From a virus: a stretch of 31,724 nucleotides of DNA. The number at the start of each line of letters is the position of its first letter. The stretch's first letter is position 1. Of the stretch, positions 1 to 7,024 are shown in pieces. The notes below the pieces were generated by a model. It worked only from the letters and a program-made list of their open reading frames with translations, did not search any database and was not told the DNA's origin. The DNA lies in the IMG/VR virus record IMGVR_UViG_3300017991_000293, positions 1-31,724 of that record; one strand, written 5' to 3'. The position numbers and the translations under genes were made by a program.

Positions 1-173
1 GGCATTTTTACTGATGTTTTACCGAGCTCAATATCAGATATAAAATTCTTAGAAACTCCTAATAATTCAGCCATCTTATATTGTTTTAAACCAAGCGTTT
101 CCCGCAAGGATCTAAAACGAATACCAAAATTTTTTAAATTATTTTTATCGATGATCGTTTTTTTACTTGACAT
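1..173 (-). CDS. Partial HTH (Xre/CI-like) immunity repressor, N-terminal part
   Basis: Read leftward from an ATG at 173-171, this frame stays open to the window edge (57 codons), so the C-terminus is missing. After a basic leader, residues about 18-50 read like a classic Xre/lambda-repressor helix-turn-helix, with the stretches RFRSLRETLGLKQYKMAELL and GVSKNFISDIELGK. In Mu-like phages a leftward repressor gene lies at the left end and opposes the rightward early operon, which is the arrangement here. Its start codon overlaps the -35 box of the rightward early promoter, so repressor expression and early transcription compete for the same DNA. It is AT-rich compared with the phage body. I am confident it is an HTH regulator; its role as the lysogenic repressor is inferred from position. 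Confidence 0.8.
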   Translation of the reverse strand, partial: MSSKKTIIDKNNLKNFGIRFRSLRETLGLKQYKMAELLGVSKNFISDIELGKTSVKM

Positions 174-196
174 TATCCGATGTTCGATTTTATAAA
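167..196 (+). promoter_or_regulatory. Predicted rightward early promoter (sigma70-like)
   Basis: A perfect TTGACA (167-172) is followed after 18 bases by TATAAA (191-196), a strong vegetative-type promoter pointing into the early region. The -35 box overlaps the start codon of the leftward repressor. On the opposite strand the same AT-rich core could serve as the -10 of a leftward promoter (TTTATA on the plus strand at 189-194), so the two promoters may overlap. Transcription would begin near base 203. Expected to be the repressor-controlled early promoter. Confidence 0.6.
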
Positions 197-256
197 GGAT
201 TTACAGTCTAAATTTAAAACAACGATAGACGGTAAAAGGAGCAACCGTCATGAGCG

Positions 257-637
257 TCATTGAAACGATTTTTGCTGAAGCAGAAGCAAAGTTAACGTGT
301 ACCACGACTCAGGGATCTCGACCGTCTCAAGGTCAAAGGTCTCAAGGGCAAAGCTCGCAGCCTGAATCCGGTCAAAATAGAGGGCCGCTATCATGGGATC
401 AAGTTCAAGAAGCCTTGCAGAAAGCATTTCAGGTGTATCGGAGCTTACCAGGTCATCAATTATTGCGTCTATTTCATTCCGGCGGCTCTCACGTATAGCC
501 GGGAAATTTTCACCCTGGGCATCAATGATTTTTTGAGGGTTCAATGTGTTTACCAGGACATCAGGAAAAAGAACACTTTTAACACTTTCATCCCATACGG
601 CTTTTAAAAGGTCAGCATTTATGAGCCTTGTTTTCAT
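257..637 (-). CDS. Hypothetical protein of the immunity region
   Basis: A 126-residue leftward frame starting at ATG 637, with a TAAGG-type Shine-Dalgarno about 9 bases upstream; a TTG directly before it (640) is an alternative start. The translation has balanced composition with amphipathic helices, ends in a hydrophobic stretch (YTLTLLLLQQ), and reads like a real protein. I recognise no family. It lies between the repressor and the Ner-like gene, on the repressor's strand and 83 bases upstream of it, so the two could be co-transcribed as a lysogeny module. Oddity: on the opposite strand an 82-codon frame (250-498) has a well-placed AAAAGGAG eight bases before its ATG and lies downstream of the strong rightward promoter. 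Its Gln/Ser/Gly-rich translation looks like an antisense shadow, so I favour the leftward gene. Confidence 0.5.
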   Translation of the reverse strand: MKTRLINADLLKAVWDESVKSVLFPDVLVNTLNPQKIIDAQGENFPAIRESRRNEIDAIIDDLVSSDTPEMLSARLLELDPMIAALYFDRIQAASFALETFDLETVEIPESWYTLTLLLLQQKSFQ

Positions 638-684
638 CAATCAAACCTTAGCCGCATGAGAATGCGCATAAAGGCCATTTATCC

Positions 685-993
685 ATGACCCTAATCAAAC
701 AATTAATAAAAGCCAAGGGCCTGACGCTGCAGAAGGCGGCACAGCAGGCAGGTGTCGGGTATCACAGCTTTCAGAAGGTTGTGATCCGGGCACCAATCAG
801 AACGCCGAACGGCGTAAAATTCCGCGAGACCCGCAGAGTCCGCGAGAAGATCGCCGCCTGGCTGGGCTGCCCCTACGAGCTGATCTGGGGGCCGGGCTCC
901 GATTTCTTCCTTAAAAAGTTGATCGCGGAGGAGATCGAGCGCCAGGTCGAAGCCGAAAAAAGCAAGCGGCTCAAGGCCCTTGGTATTTTATAA
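685..993 (+). CDS. Ner/Cro-like small DNA-binding regulator
   Basis: A 102-residue protein starting at ATG 685, with AAAGG (670-674) as Shine-Dalgarno. Residues about 5-30 (LIKAKGLTLQKAAQQAGVGY) form a helix-turn-helix, and residues about 50-70 end in AWLGCPYELIWG, which resembles the last helix of Ner/Nlp proteins, where a Leu-Gly-x-Pro-x-x-x-x-Trp pattern is typical. The C-terminus is a charged helix. In Mu, ner is the first rightward early gene and shuts down both early and repressor transcription; this gene has the same place. The spacer between the two helical parts is longer than in Mu Ner (the whole protein is 102 rather than about 75 residues), so it may be a distinct HTH subfamily. 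Confidence 0.6.
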   Translation: MTLIKQLIKAKGLTLQKAAQQAGVGYHSFQKVVIRAPIRTPNGVKFRETRRVREKIAAWLGCPYELIWGPGSDFFLKKLIAEEIERQVEAEKSKRLKALGIL

Positions 994-1008
994 CCTTTAT
1001 TTTTTTCA

Positions 1009-1515
1009 ATGGCAATGTCTAAATTTCGGAAAAAAACTGATAGTCAATACAGCCTCCTTGAGCTTATCTCACGCCTCAACGCTCCTGACGATTCAGCACC
1101 CGGAAGCCTCAATGTACAGTACCAGCTCCAGGGGATCATCTCCGAGTGCATCAAGCGATGCCCTCTCTCCCGCTGGGAGATCGCGGGCAGAATGAGCGCC
1201 CTGGTCAACCAGGAGATCAGCAAATACATGCTCGACACATGGACGGCGGAGTCCAAGGACTACCACCGCTTCCCGGCGGAGTTCCTTCCGGCCTTTTGCC
1301 AGGCCGTGGGCTCTTACGAGCCGCTGCGGTTCCTGGCGGAAAAGGCCGGCGTTTTCGTGCTCCCAGGTCAGGAGGCGCTCCGGTCGGAGATAAAGAAGAT
1401 CGAGGAGGAGATCAAAAAGCTCCAGAAGCAGCGACAGAAACGATTGATATTTTTGGAGGAGATGAGGGAACCGGATGGGAAAGAGAAGCAGCAGAAAAAA
1501 GACGCTAAAGGTTAA
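1009..1515 (+). CDS. Hypothetical early protein with C-terminal coiled coil
   Basis: A 168-residue protein from ATG 1009 (a second in-frame ATG is at 1015). Residues about 15-115 are compact and helical, with a segment that could be an HTH (CPLSRWEIAGRMSALVNQEI); residues about 120-160 are a strongly charged coiled coil rich in Glu and Lys, ending in a Lys/Gln-rich tail. Small proteins of this shape sit just ahead of the transposase in Mu-like prophages, but I cannot name a function. It follows the Ner-like gene by 15 bases and overlaps the next gene by 41 bases, so it belongs to the early operon. No strong Shine-Dalgarno is visible, which suggests translational coupling. Confidence 0.7.
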   Translation: MAMSKFRKKTDSQYSLLELISRLNAPDDSAPGSLNVQYQLQGIISECIKRCPLSRWEIAGRMSALVNQEISKYMLDTWTAESKDYHRFPAEFLPAFCQAVGSYEPLRFLAEKAGVFVLPGQEALRSEIKKIEEEIKKLQKQRQKRLIFLEEMREPDGKEKQQKKDAKG

Positions 1516-1894
1516 GAAGGCTGCCCTTCGACAGGCTCAGGGTAAAAGGCCTGAAGGTGAGAAAAAGTATCGGAAAGATACGCCGGCAACCCCGGTTGAA
1601 TCGCCTGACGGCGTGCCCGCAAGCGGGCAATTCAACGGGGCAAGGGAGGCGGCGATCCGGAGCGAGATCCGGGTGGGGCTTAACGGAGGTGAACGGTTCC
1701 GGGATATCGCCAGGATTGTTAGCGAACGGCATACAATCAGCAGCGATGCTGCCTTAGAGCTAGTGATGGATGAATACCGCATATGTGTGCAGACCAATGA
1801 GAATTTGGGTGAAAACACGGTTCGCCACCCAGCGGGAGGTGGCGAACAGGTGGCGAACCTTAAAAATAAGGAAAAGTTAAGTCTTTTTAGCTGA
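1475..1894 (+). CDS. Hypothetical early protein whose N-terminal half is built of genomic repeats
   Basis: A 139-residue frame from ATG 1475, overlapping the preceding gene. Residues about 17-23 are encoded by the common repeat CCCTTCGACAGGCTCAGGG (1524-1542), and residues about 39-55 by a 51-bp palindromic element (1590-1640). The remaining part (residues about 56-105) looks like an ordinary helical domain that might bind DNA, and the C-terminal tail includes copies of a 10-base motif. Function unknown. Either the N-terminal half is a tolerated disordered linker, or the native start lies further right and this frame has been extended by the inserts. The good frame through both repeats argues that it is still translated. 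Confidence 0.5.
   Translation: MGKRSSRKKTLKVKKAALRQAQGKRPEGEKKYRKDTPATPVESPDGVPASGQFNGAREAAIRSEIRVGLNGGERFRDIARIVSERHTISSDAALELVMDEYRICVQTNENLGENTVRHPAGGGEQVANLKNKEKLSLFS
1524..1542. repeat. CCCTTCGACAGGCTCAGGG dispersed repeat unit
   Basis: This 19-base imperfect palindrome is, to my knowledge, widespread as a short dispersed repeat in many bacterial genomes. Here it lies in frame inside a phage early gene and adds residues of the ALRQAQGKRP type. Confidence 0.6.
1590..1640. repeat. 51-bp palindromic element forming a three-way junction
   Basis: Outer arms CCCC plus GTTGAAT (1590-1593, 1595-1601) pair with ATTCAAC plus GGGG (1630-1640), with only one unpaired base. They enclose two perfect hairpins back to back: CGCC/GGCG (1602-1605 with 1610-1613) and TGCCCGC/GCGGGCA (1614-1620 with 1623-1629). 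Every inner base is in a stem or a 2-4 base loop. It lies in frame in a coding sequence, which suggests a small mobile palindromic unit. Confidence 0.6.
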
Positions 1895-1963
1895 TTTTAT
1901 TTTGTTATATCGAAGGGTTGATTATGGAAGAGATCTGGTTGACTGCGGAAGAGGGTGGCGAAC
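1819..1963. repeat. Four copies of GGTGGCGAAC around the transposase start
   Basis: The 10-mer GGTGGCGAAC occurs directly at 1838-1847, 1849-1858 and 1954-1963, and inverted (GTTCGCCACC) at 1820-1829. The first copies form an inverted pair able to make an 11-bp stem (1819-1829 with 1849-1859). The cluster covers the end of the upstream gene, the gap and the first codons of the transposase. It could be a regulator or transposase binding cluster. Confidence 0.4.
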
Positions 1964-4173
1964 TCGAAAAAATGACAAAAAGAGCAATTCAACGTCGAAT
2001 CAAGGCCGGACACTACAAATCCATCAGAAATGTAAAATCGGATAAAGGCGGGGGCAACGGCGGCATGAAAACGGAGATCGCCCTCTCCTGCCTCTCGCCC
2101 GACGCACAAAAAGCATACATTGAAAAAAATGAGGCCCTCCCGCCGGCTATCCTCCCCGCACTGGCACCTGAGGCGGCACTTGCCGCAGCAGAAAAGCTCT
2201 CCTTAATAAAAACCCCGAATTTCGACATTGTAAATAGAGACAATATCTGGTCCGACGAGACGGCCCTCTCGCCGAACGATCTCAGAAGCCCCAAAATCAC
2301 CCGGTGTGTCAGGATCGTGCAGGAGGCCATGAAGACACCCAGGGGGTGGAAGAAGCGCGCGTGGATCGAGGCCGTGGCCCTGAAACACGACACAACCGCA
2401 GCCACCATCTACCGCTATATAAAGAGGTATAAGAAAAAGGGCCTTGCCGGGCTCAAGCATACCAAGCCCACCCAGAAGGACAATCCCAAGTCATGGACGC
2501 CCGAGGCCATCGACTTCTGGCTGGGGCTCTGTCTCAAGAAAGAGCACAGAAAAATCTCAAAGGATCAGCTCTACCGGCTCCTGGTTGTCGAGGCCTCCAA
2601 ACGCACCTGGCGGATCGGCTCGTACCGCTCGGCCCTGTGGTGGTTCGAGAAAAAGGCGACTCCCCAGCTCCTGGCACTCCAGCGGGGAGGCGTCCGGGCG
2701 CTGGATAACACCCTGCCCCCGGTGCTCAGGGATTACTCTGACCTGGCGCCTTTTGAGATCCTGGTGGGCGATCAGCATCGGTTCGACTTCTGGGTGGTGG
2801 ACGATGACACGGGCGAGGTCTTCAGGCCGGAGGGTTACTTCTGGCAGGACCTCCGCACCCGGTGCTTCTACGGCGGCGCCGTCGACAAAAAATACGACGC
2901 CTATCTCATGGGGCTGGCCCTCCGCATGGGCATGAAGATCTTCGGCCCCTTTGACCATATCTATACAGATCACGGCCGCCCAGAGGAGAGCCGCTACATC
3001 ATGGGCATCATGAAAGAGATGCGGGACCTGGGGCTCATGGTGCACAGCACCGAGGATATCCCCGTTGACCTGGCCGATGCAGACGGGGAAGAGATCAATC
3101 CCTGCATAACGCTCCCCGGCTCCCACCGGAAGGCCATTGTCCGGAACGCCAAGGCCAAGATGATCGAAAAGACCAACAGCGCGATTGAGGCAATCCTTAA
3201 AAACCAGTTCCGGGTACCGGGAAATGTAAAGAAACTGGGTGGGAACCAGGAGGAGAACGATATCGACCAGAAAGACATCGAGCGCCTGGCAGCGGCGGGC
3301 AAGCTTTTGACCTTCAGGGAGTTCGTGCTCACCGTGCTCAAGGCGATGGACTATTACAACGCGCGAAAGGCCCACCGGGGCGTGATCCGCGAGTGGGCCT
3401 GGAAACCGAAGCCGAAAAGTGCCACGCCGATGGACTGCCTTAGGGCGTGCCATGCAGAGGGCTGGCGCCCGGTCCGGCTCACCGACGAGGCCGTGGACCT
3501 GATTTTTCTTGCCAAGGACACCAGGATTGTCGACCGGGGCCGGATTACCTTCCGGGGCGAGCTTTACGAGCACGAGCGCCTGGCCGATTTACACCGGAAA
3601 GAGGTATCGATCCGGTTCGATCCCTTCGACCCGGAGTGGCTCATCGTCTTTTATGATGGCGAGTATATCTGCCGGGCTGAGCCGGTGGAGTACTCCTCCA
3701 TGAAAGACATGACACTGGCACAACGAAAAATAGAAGAGAAACGCAGGCTCAGGAAGGCATCGGTTACGCAGTACCGGGAGCTAACCAGCCACGTTCCCGA
3801 TTTCCGCGAATACTCACAGGTTCCCGAAGCGGAGAAGCCCGCAGCCCTCATGGGCAAAGACATCAAGGCCCAGCAGCGCCGGCGCACGGCTGAAAAGGAG
3901 CTTTCCCGGGTGCGTACCCCCGAGGAGCTGGCAGCTGAGGTGGCTCGAATAGAGAGCTATGAGCACGAAGAGCGCCGCCCGGTTTTCAGCAGCGAGGTCG
4001 ACCGGTACCGGTGGTGCCTGGACCAGATGGCCCAGGGCGCATCCCTTTCAGGGCATGACCGGAACTTTATAGTGGATTATGAGGCCGGACTCACAGGAGA
4101 CACACTGGAGTACTGGGGCCTCTATAAAGAAAGCATCGGACTGGCGGAGCAAAGCCAGGCTGAAGGGGTTTAG
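1924..4173 (+). CDS. MuA-type DDE transposase
   Basis: A 749-residue protein from ATG 1924, with GAAGGG six bases upstream; a TTG at 1918 abuts the ribosome site and is less likely. It catalyses strand transfer of the phage ends for integration and replicative transposition. The order matches MuA: an N-terminal winged-helix end-binding domain (residues about 1-70, EEIWLTAEEGG onward), HTH segments (about 130-250, including TAATIYRYIKRYKKKGLAGL), an RNase H-like core and a beta-barrel/C-terminal part. The acidic triad is readable: D283 (LVGDQHRFDFW), D349 (IYTDHGRPEES) and E415 (KAKMIEKTNS). D-to-D spacing is 66, close to that of MuA. The last residues run into a heptamer repeat. It is followed by the MuB-like gene, as in Mu. 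Confidence 0.95.
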   Translation: MEEIWLTAEEGGELEKMTKRAIQRRIKAGHYKSIRNVKSDKGGGNGGMKTEIALSCLSPDAQKAYIEKNEALPPAILPALAPEAALAAAEKLSLIKTPNFDIVNRDNIWSDETALSPNDLRSPKITRCVRIVQEAMKTPRGWKKRAWIEAVALKHDTTAATIYRYIKRYKKKGLAGLKHTKPTQKDNPKSWTPEAIDFWLGLCLKKEHRKISKDQLYRLLVVEASKRTWRIGSYRSALWWFEKKATPQLLALQRGGVRALDNTLPPVLRDYSDLAPFEILVGDQHRFDFWVVDDDTGEVFRPEGYFWQDLRTRCFYGGAVDKKYDAYLMGLALRMGMKIFGPFDHIYTDHGRPEESRYIMGIMKEMRDLGLMVHSTEDIPVDLADADGEEINPCITLPGSHRKAIVRNAKAKMIEKTNSAIEAILKNQFRVPGNVKKLGGNQEENDIDQKDIERLAAAGKLLTFREFVLTVLKAMDYYNARKAHRGVIREWAWKPKPKSATPMDCLRACHAEGWRPVRLTDEAVDLIFLAKDTRIVDRGRITFRGELYEHERLADLHRKEVSIRFDPFDPEWLIVFYDGEYICRAEPVEYSSMKDMTLAQRKIEEKRRLRKASVTQYRELTSHVPDFREYSQVPEAEKPAALMGKDIKAQQRRRTAEKELSRVRTPEELAAEVARIESYEHEERRPVFSSEVDRYRWCLDQMAQGASLSGHDRNFIVDYEAGLTGDTLEYWGLYKESIGLAEQSQAEGV

Positions 4174-4222
4174 GCTGAAGACTGTTAGATAAATTTTTCC
4201 TTCAGCCTTCAACCTAAATACC
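4156..4222. repeat. Heptamer-type inverted repeat, CTGAAGG family (site 1)
   Basis: GGCTGAAGG-type units on the left face CCTTCAGCC-type units on the right around an AT-rich centre. The array starts inside the last codons of the transposase and ends about 11 bases before the AAGGAGG of the next gene. Confidence 0.75.
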
Positions 4223-4244
4223 TTCAATAACAAGGAGGACAGAT

Positions 4245-4949
4245 ATGAAAGACGTTTTTATTCCCACGGCTAACTACCAGCGGTTTCAATCGCTCTGTGA
4301 TGAGCTTCTTACCTCCGCTGCGGGCATTGAGATGGCGGCGGTGCTGGGCCGGGCAGGCCGGGGCAAGACCACGGCAGCGGAGCGCACGGTTACCATGAAT
4401 CCCAAAACGGTCTACGTCAGGTTCGAGGAGCGGCTGAGCTACGTGGGCCTGATCAGGGAGATCGCCTTTGCGGTCGCGGGGGCGAGGCCCCGGGCCACGC
4501 AGGACTGCTTCGACATGATCCAGGAGGAGCTGGCGCGGCTCCGCAGGATCATCATAGTTGACGAGGCGGACCGGATGACCCTCAAGCATCTTAATACCCT
4601 CAGGGACTTTCACGATGTATGCACCGTGCCGGTCATCATGATCGGGGAGGAGCCGCTCCGTGCAAAGCTCTCCAGGGAGCGGAGGCTCGTAAGCCGCGTC
4701 CGGGAGATGCTCGGGTTTGAGCCGGTCAGCCAGGCGGACGTGAGCGTTTTTTACCGCAAGGCCCTGGAGCTGGCAATCAAGCCTGAGCACGCATCAGAGC
4801 TTTACCGTCATTCCCAGGGGGACTTCCGCAATGTGATCAAGGACGCACTCAAGGCGGAGCGCATCATGAGGGCGAGCGGGCTCAAGGAGATGACCGACGC
4901 GGTGGTCAGGGAGGTGTGCCCGCCCAGGGATAAAGAACCGGGGAGATAA
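4245..4949 (+). CDS. MuB-type AAA+ ATPase, transposition target selector
   Basis: A 234-residue ATPase from ATG 4245, with AAGGAGG at 4231-4237. Walker A is GRAGRGKTT (residues 35-43, Lys41); Walker B is RIIIVDEAD (about 101-109, Asp106-Glu107); a sensor-1 stretch (VPVIMIGEE) follows near residue 130. Proteins of this family bind target DNA as an ATP-dependent filament, stimulate the transposase and confer target immunity. It is shorter than Mu B (about 312 residues) and lacks an obvious N-terminal HTH; such shorter forms resemble the TniB/MuB-like AAA proteins. Its stop codon overlaps the next start (TAATG), so translation is coupled. Confidence 0.9.
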   Translation: MKDVFIPTANYQRFQSLCDELLTSAAGIEMAAVLGRAGRGKTTAAERTVTMNPKTVYVRFEERLSYVGLIREIAFAVAGARPRATQDCFDMIQEELARLRRIIIVDEADRMTLKHLNTLRDFHDVCTVPVIMIGEEPLRAKLSRERRLVSRVREMLGFEPVSQADVSVFYRKALELAIKPEHASELYRHSQGDFRNVIKDALKAERIMRASGLKEMTDAVVREVCPPRDKEPGR

Positions 4950-5479
4950 TGAGGAAGTACCGGAAAGGTTTAACGGCGAAGGTCAGGGCGGCGGCCAGGG
5001 AGCTGCAAGAATTTACCGTCGATGACCTGGTGGACCGCCTCTTTATTCAGACCTGTGCAGGCGCCAAGAGGGTGCAGGACGCCATCTGCGAGCTCAGGAA
5101 GACCGGAGAGGTCGCGAATGTGGATAGAGGCAGATACCGGTACGCTGTGAAGGAGCCGAGGGGGCGGAGCAGGGAGGTGGAATCCCGGATCTACCGGGCC
5201 ATGCACGTGAAAGGATCGTTTGCGCCCAGGGAGGTGGCAGTCCTGGCAGATGCCGATACCAGCTATGTGCGGGCGATTGTCCGGCGGCTTGTAACCGCCG
5301 GCGATCTTGAAAAGACAGGCACGGAGGCGACCCCCAAAGGATGGAAAGAGAACAGGTTCCGGGTACGGCACCGGGACGAGTTTTTCTTAGCAAGGTTGAA
5401 GGGAAGAAGGCTGAAGGCTGAAGGAAAAGACTCTTGCCTTCAGGCTAAACGCCTTCAGTCTGAAAGGCTAAAAGCATGA
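4949..5479 (+). CDS. Winged-helix early protein with a repeat-encoded tail
   Basis: A 176-residue basic protein whose start overlaps the MuB-like stop. Two winged-helix-like units can be seen: residues about 10-65 (FTVDDLVDRL then AKRVQDAICELRKTGEVANV and a basic wing) and residues about 70-140 (FAPREVAVLADADTSYVRAIVRRLVTAGDLEKTG). It is probably a DNA-binding regulator or accessory factor of the early region; I do not know its target. Residues from about 148 to the end are translated heptamer repeat (GRRLKAEGKDSCLQAKRLQS), so the ancestral stop was probably near 5390 and the repeat extended the frame to the TGA that overlaps the gemA start (ATGA). Confidence 0.7.
   Translation: MRKYRKGLTAKVRAAARELQEFTVDDLVDRLFIQTCAGAKRVQDAICELRKTGEVANVDRGRYRYAVKEPRGRSREVESRIYRAMHVKGSFAPREVAVLADADTSYVRAIVRRLVTAGDLEKTGTEATPKGWKENRFRVRHRDEFFLARLKGRRLKAEGKDSCLQAKRLQSERLKA
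5392..5470. repeat. Heptamer-type inverted repeat, CTGAAGG family (site 2), inside coding sequence
   Basis: Tandem GGCTGAA units on the left and CCTTCAG units on the right around GGAAAAGACTC form a long imperfect hairpin. The array is translated as the C-terminal tail of the winged-helix protein and ends just before the gemA start. Confidence 0.75.
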
Positions 5480-5916
5480 AAGCAATCAACGGACGCGGGA
5501 AACAGTCGCAGAATGCGTTGCAGCGGCAGCGCAACGGGCTGCTCGCCAAGGTGCATATCGCGGTCAAGGATCTGGGCGTTCCGGACGGGGACTACCGTGC
5601 AATCCTCACGCGGGAGTTCGGGGCGCGGAGTGCGAAGGCCCTGTCCGTTCTGGAGCTTCAGTACCTGGTGGATTATTTCAAAAGCAAAGGGTTCAAGGTT
5701 CAAGGTTCAGAGTTCAGGGTTGAAGAGAAAAGGGAAAATCAGCTTGAAAGGCTGCGTGAGCGGGCGGTGGAGATTGCAGGCGCCATCGAGGACGGCGAGC
5801 GGCGGCTCAGGGGGCTGTGCAAGAAGCTCTGCGGCGTTGACCGGGTGGAATGGTGCCGGGATGTCGCCAGGCTCAAAAGGCTTTTAGCGGCATTGGAGAA
5901 GATTAGGAAAGGTTGA
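5476..5916 (+). CDS. gemA: GemA (Mu gp16 / DUF1018) regulatory protein
   Basis: A 146-residue protein whose ATG overlaps the previous stop. The N-terminal two thirds carry the GemA signature: LLAKVHIAVKDLGVPDGDYR (residues 22-41), RSAKALSVLELQYLVDYFK (51-69), and a final helical part with CGVDRVEWC near residue 120. GemA of Mu affects host gene expression and DNA topology; its exact biochemistry is unclear. Between the two parts, residues about 72-84 (GFKVQGSEFRVEE) are encoded by a GTTCAAG-type repeat array (5689-5725). It sits exactly at the family's usual domain linker, so the insertion probably left the fold intact. Confidence 0.85.
   Translation: MKAINGRGKQSQNALQRQRNGLLAKVHIAVKDLGVPDGDYRAILTREFGARSAKALSVLELQYLVDYFKSKGFKVQGSEFRVEEKRENQLERLRERAVEIAGAIEDGERRLRGLCKKLCGVDRVEWCRDVARLKRLLAALEKIRKG
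5689..5725. repeat. GTTCAAG-family repeat array inside gemA (site 3)
   Basis: Four to five tandem GGTTCAAG/GGTTCAGA-like units in one orientation, read in frame as part of GemA. The opposing arm is absent, so this is a half-site. Confidence 0.7.
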
Positions 5917-5980
5917 AGGGGCTTAGACTGAAGGCTGAAGGAAAAGACTAACAGTCTTCAGCCTTCAGTCTAACTACCTA
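5910..5980. repeat. CTGAAGG-family hairpin with a perfect 18-bp stem (site 4)
   Basis: The arm TTAGACTGAAGGCTGAAG (5923-5940) pairs perfectly with CTTCAGCCTTCAGTCTAA (5956-5973) around a 15-base loop. This is the cleanest member of the family. It starts at the gemA stop and ends 6 bases before the GGAGG of the next gene. Confidence 0.85.
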
Positions 5981-5996
5981 ATTTATGGAGGTAACC

Positions 5997-6662
5997 ATGA
6001 AATCAGAACACATGGGTATTAACCCGGAAACGGGCAGGCACGATCCGGGGTTTACCTGGGCTGAGGCCACTGTCATGGAGATCCTGGCTGGCTATATCGG
6101 CAAGGAGAGCAAGATTCCGGCGTATGATCTGATGGTGAAATTCAATGACGAGGTTATGGCCAGCAGGGCGGTGTTGGGAGATTTTTGCCCCTTGCTGGAG
6201 TCTCGGGACATCAGGTGTCTGGTCAATCACCTGATCATCGATCACGACCAGGCGATCATGAGCAAGGCAGGGTGCGGAGGAGGGTACTGGATCGCTGGCA
6301 GCAAGGAGGAGGTGGACGAGTTCTACGGTACCTTCAGAAAGCGGGCCATGACCGGGCTCACCAAGGCTGCTCGGGGCAAGAAGGCGGTGATGGTGAGCAT
6401 TGTCAAGCAGCTTGCCTTTGAATTTGAGGATCTCAAAACCACGGAGAGGCCGGCCCTGGTAAAGCCTTACGATTACGAGTCGGCCCCGGTGGCAGTGGTG
6501 ACTGCCTTCCTGGATAAGATGACCAGGGAGCCCGAGAAGTTCGATAATGAGATACGGCTGCTCAGGGAGAAATTCGGCAGGGTCTTAATGCCAAAAGAGA
6601 CGTTTGCCGAGATCCAGGAGCTTTCCAAAAAGCTGAGCGGGATGCTGGAGAAGGTGGCATAG
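5997..6662 (+). CDS. Hypothetical early/middle protein
   Basis: A 221-residue protein. I choose ATG 5997 because GGAGG (5987-5991) sits five bases upstream; the ATG at 5985 precedes that site and is unlikely. Residues about 20-90 could be a winged-helix-like region (FTWAEATVMEILAGYIGKES and a CLVNHLIIDH stretch followed by a glycine-rich turn, CGGGYW). Residues about 85-125 are basic and helical, and the C-terminal 50 residues are predicted coiled coil. It resembles proteins encoded between gemA and the late region in Mu-like prophages, where replication or regulatory accessory proteins are found, but I cannot assign a function. It is probably co-transcribed with the com-like gene 4 bases downstream. 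Confidence 0.7.
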   Translation: MKSEHMGINPETGRHDPGFTWAEATVMEILAGYIGKESKIPAYDLMVKFNDEVMASRAVLGDFCPLLESRDIRCLVNHLIIDHDQAIMSKAGCGGGYWIAGSKEEVDEFYGTFRKRAMTGLTKAARGKKAVMVSIVKQLAFEFEDLKTTERPALVKPYDYESAPVAVVTAFLDKMTREPEKFDNEIRLLREKFGRVLMPKETFAEIQELSKKLSGMLEKVA

Positions 6663-6665
6663 GGC

Positions 6666-6821
6666 ATGGCGCAGAGGTCAAAGAAAAAATATAAGGACCC
6701 GATCCGGTGCCCGGTCTGCGGCAAGGTGTTCGGCGAGTGGGAGGAGGTCAACGGATCGGTAACTATTAAGAAGTATTGCCCGAAGTGTAAAAGGGTGGTA
6801 TATATAATAAAAAAGAGCTAA
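6666..6821 (+). CDS. Com-like zinc-ribbon protein
   Basis: A 51-residue basic protein from ATG 6666 to TAA 6819-6821, with two CxxC knuckles: C15-P-V-C18 and C38-P-K-C41. The motif CPKCKR and the overall size match the Com family of Mu, a small zinc-binding protein that activates translation of the mom modification gene by binding its mRNA. In Mu, com lies directly upstream of mom at the right end. Here it closes the early operon, more than 20 kb from the only modification gene in the window, so its RNA target, if any, need not be the methylase. Confidence in the zinc ribbon is high and in a Com-like role moderate. Confidence 0.7.
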   Translation: MAQRSKKKYKDPIRCPVCGKVFGEWEEVNGSVTIKKYCPKCKRVVYIIKKS

Positions 6822-7024
6822 TTTAGTCTTTGAAATGCCGCAGGGGAGCAGATATGATTTAGCAGGGCGAATCGCCTTGATAATTAATGGGTGGGCCTTT
6901 GATGGATATTAGCATTGTTTCTTGGCAGAATAAAATAGCATCCATGATGGTTTTTTATTATCATTGACTTCGTTGTATTTCTGTTGATGGCCTTTCCCCC
7001 GCTTAAATAGAATTAGGTGCTAGT

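Noticed and set aside
250-498. Rightward 82-codon frame with a good AAAAGGAG site
   Set aside because: Its translation is Gln/Ser/Gly-rich and looks antisense to the better leftward frame at 257-637. Kept only as a finding, not as a gene.
2557-3573. Long leftward open frame opposite the transposase
   Set aside because: It mirrors a GC-rich, strongly supported transposase; its Pro/Gly/Ala/Arg-heavy composition and lack of a ribosome site mark it as a shadow.
6822-7024. Possible small ORF and promoter in the gap before the cargo gene
   Set aside because: A 25-codon ATG frame lacks a ribosome site and the TTGACT-like box has no -10 at a usable distance. I see nothing firm in this gap.
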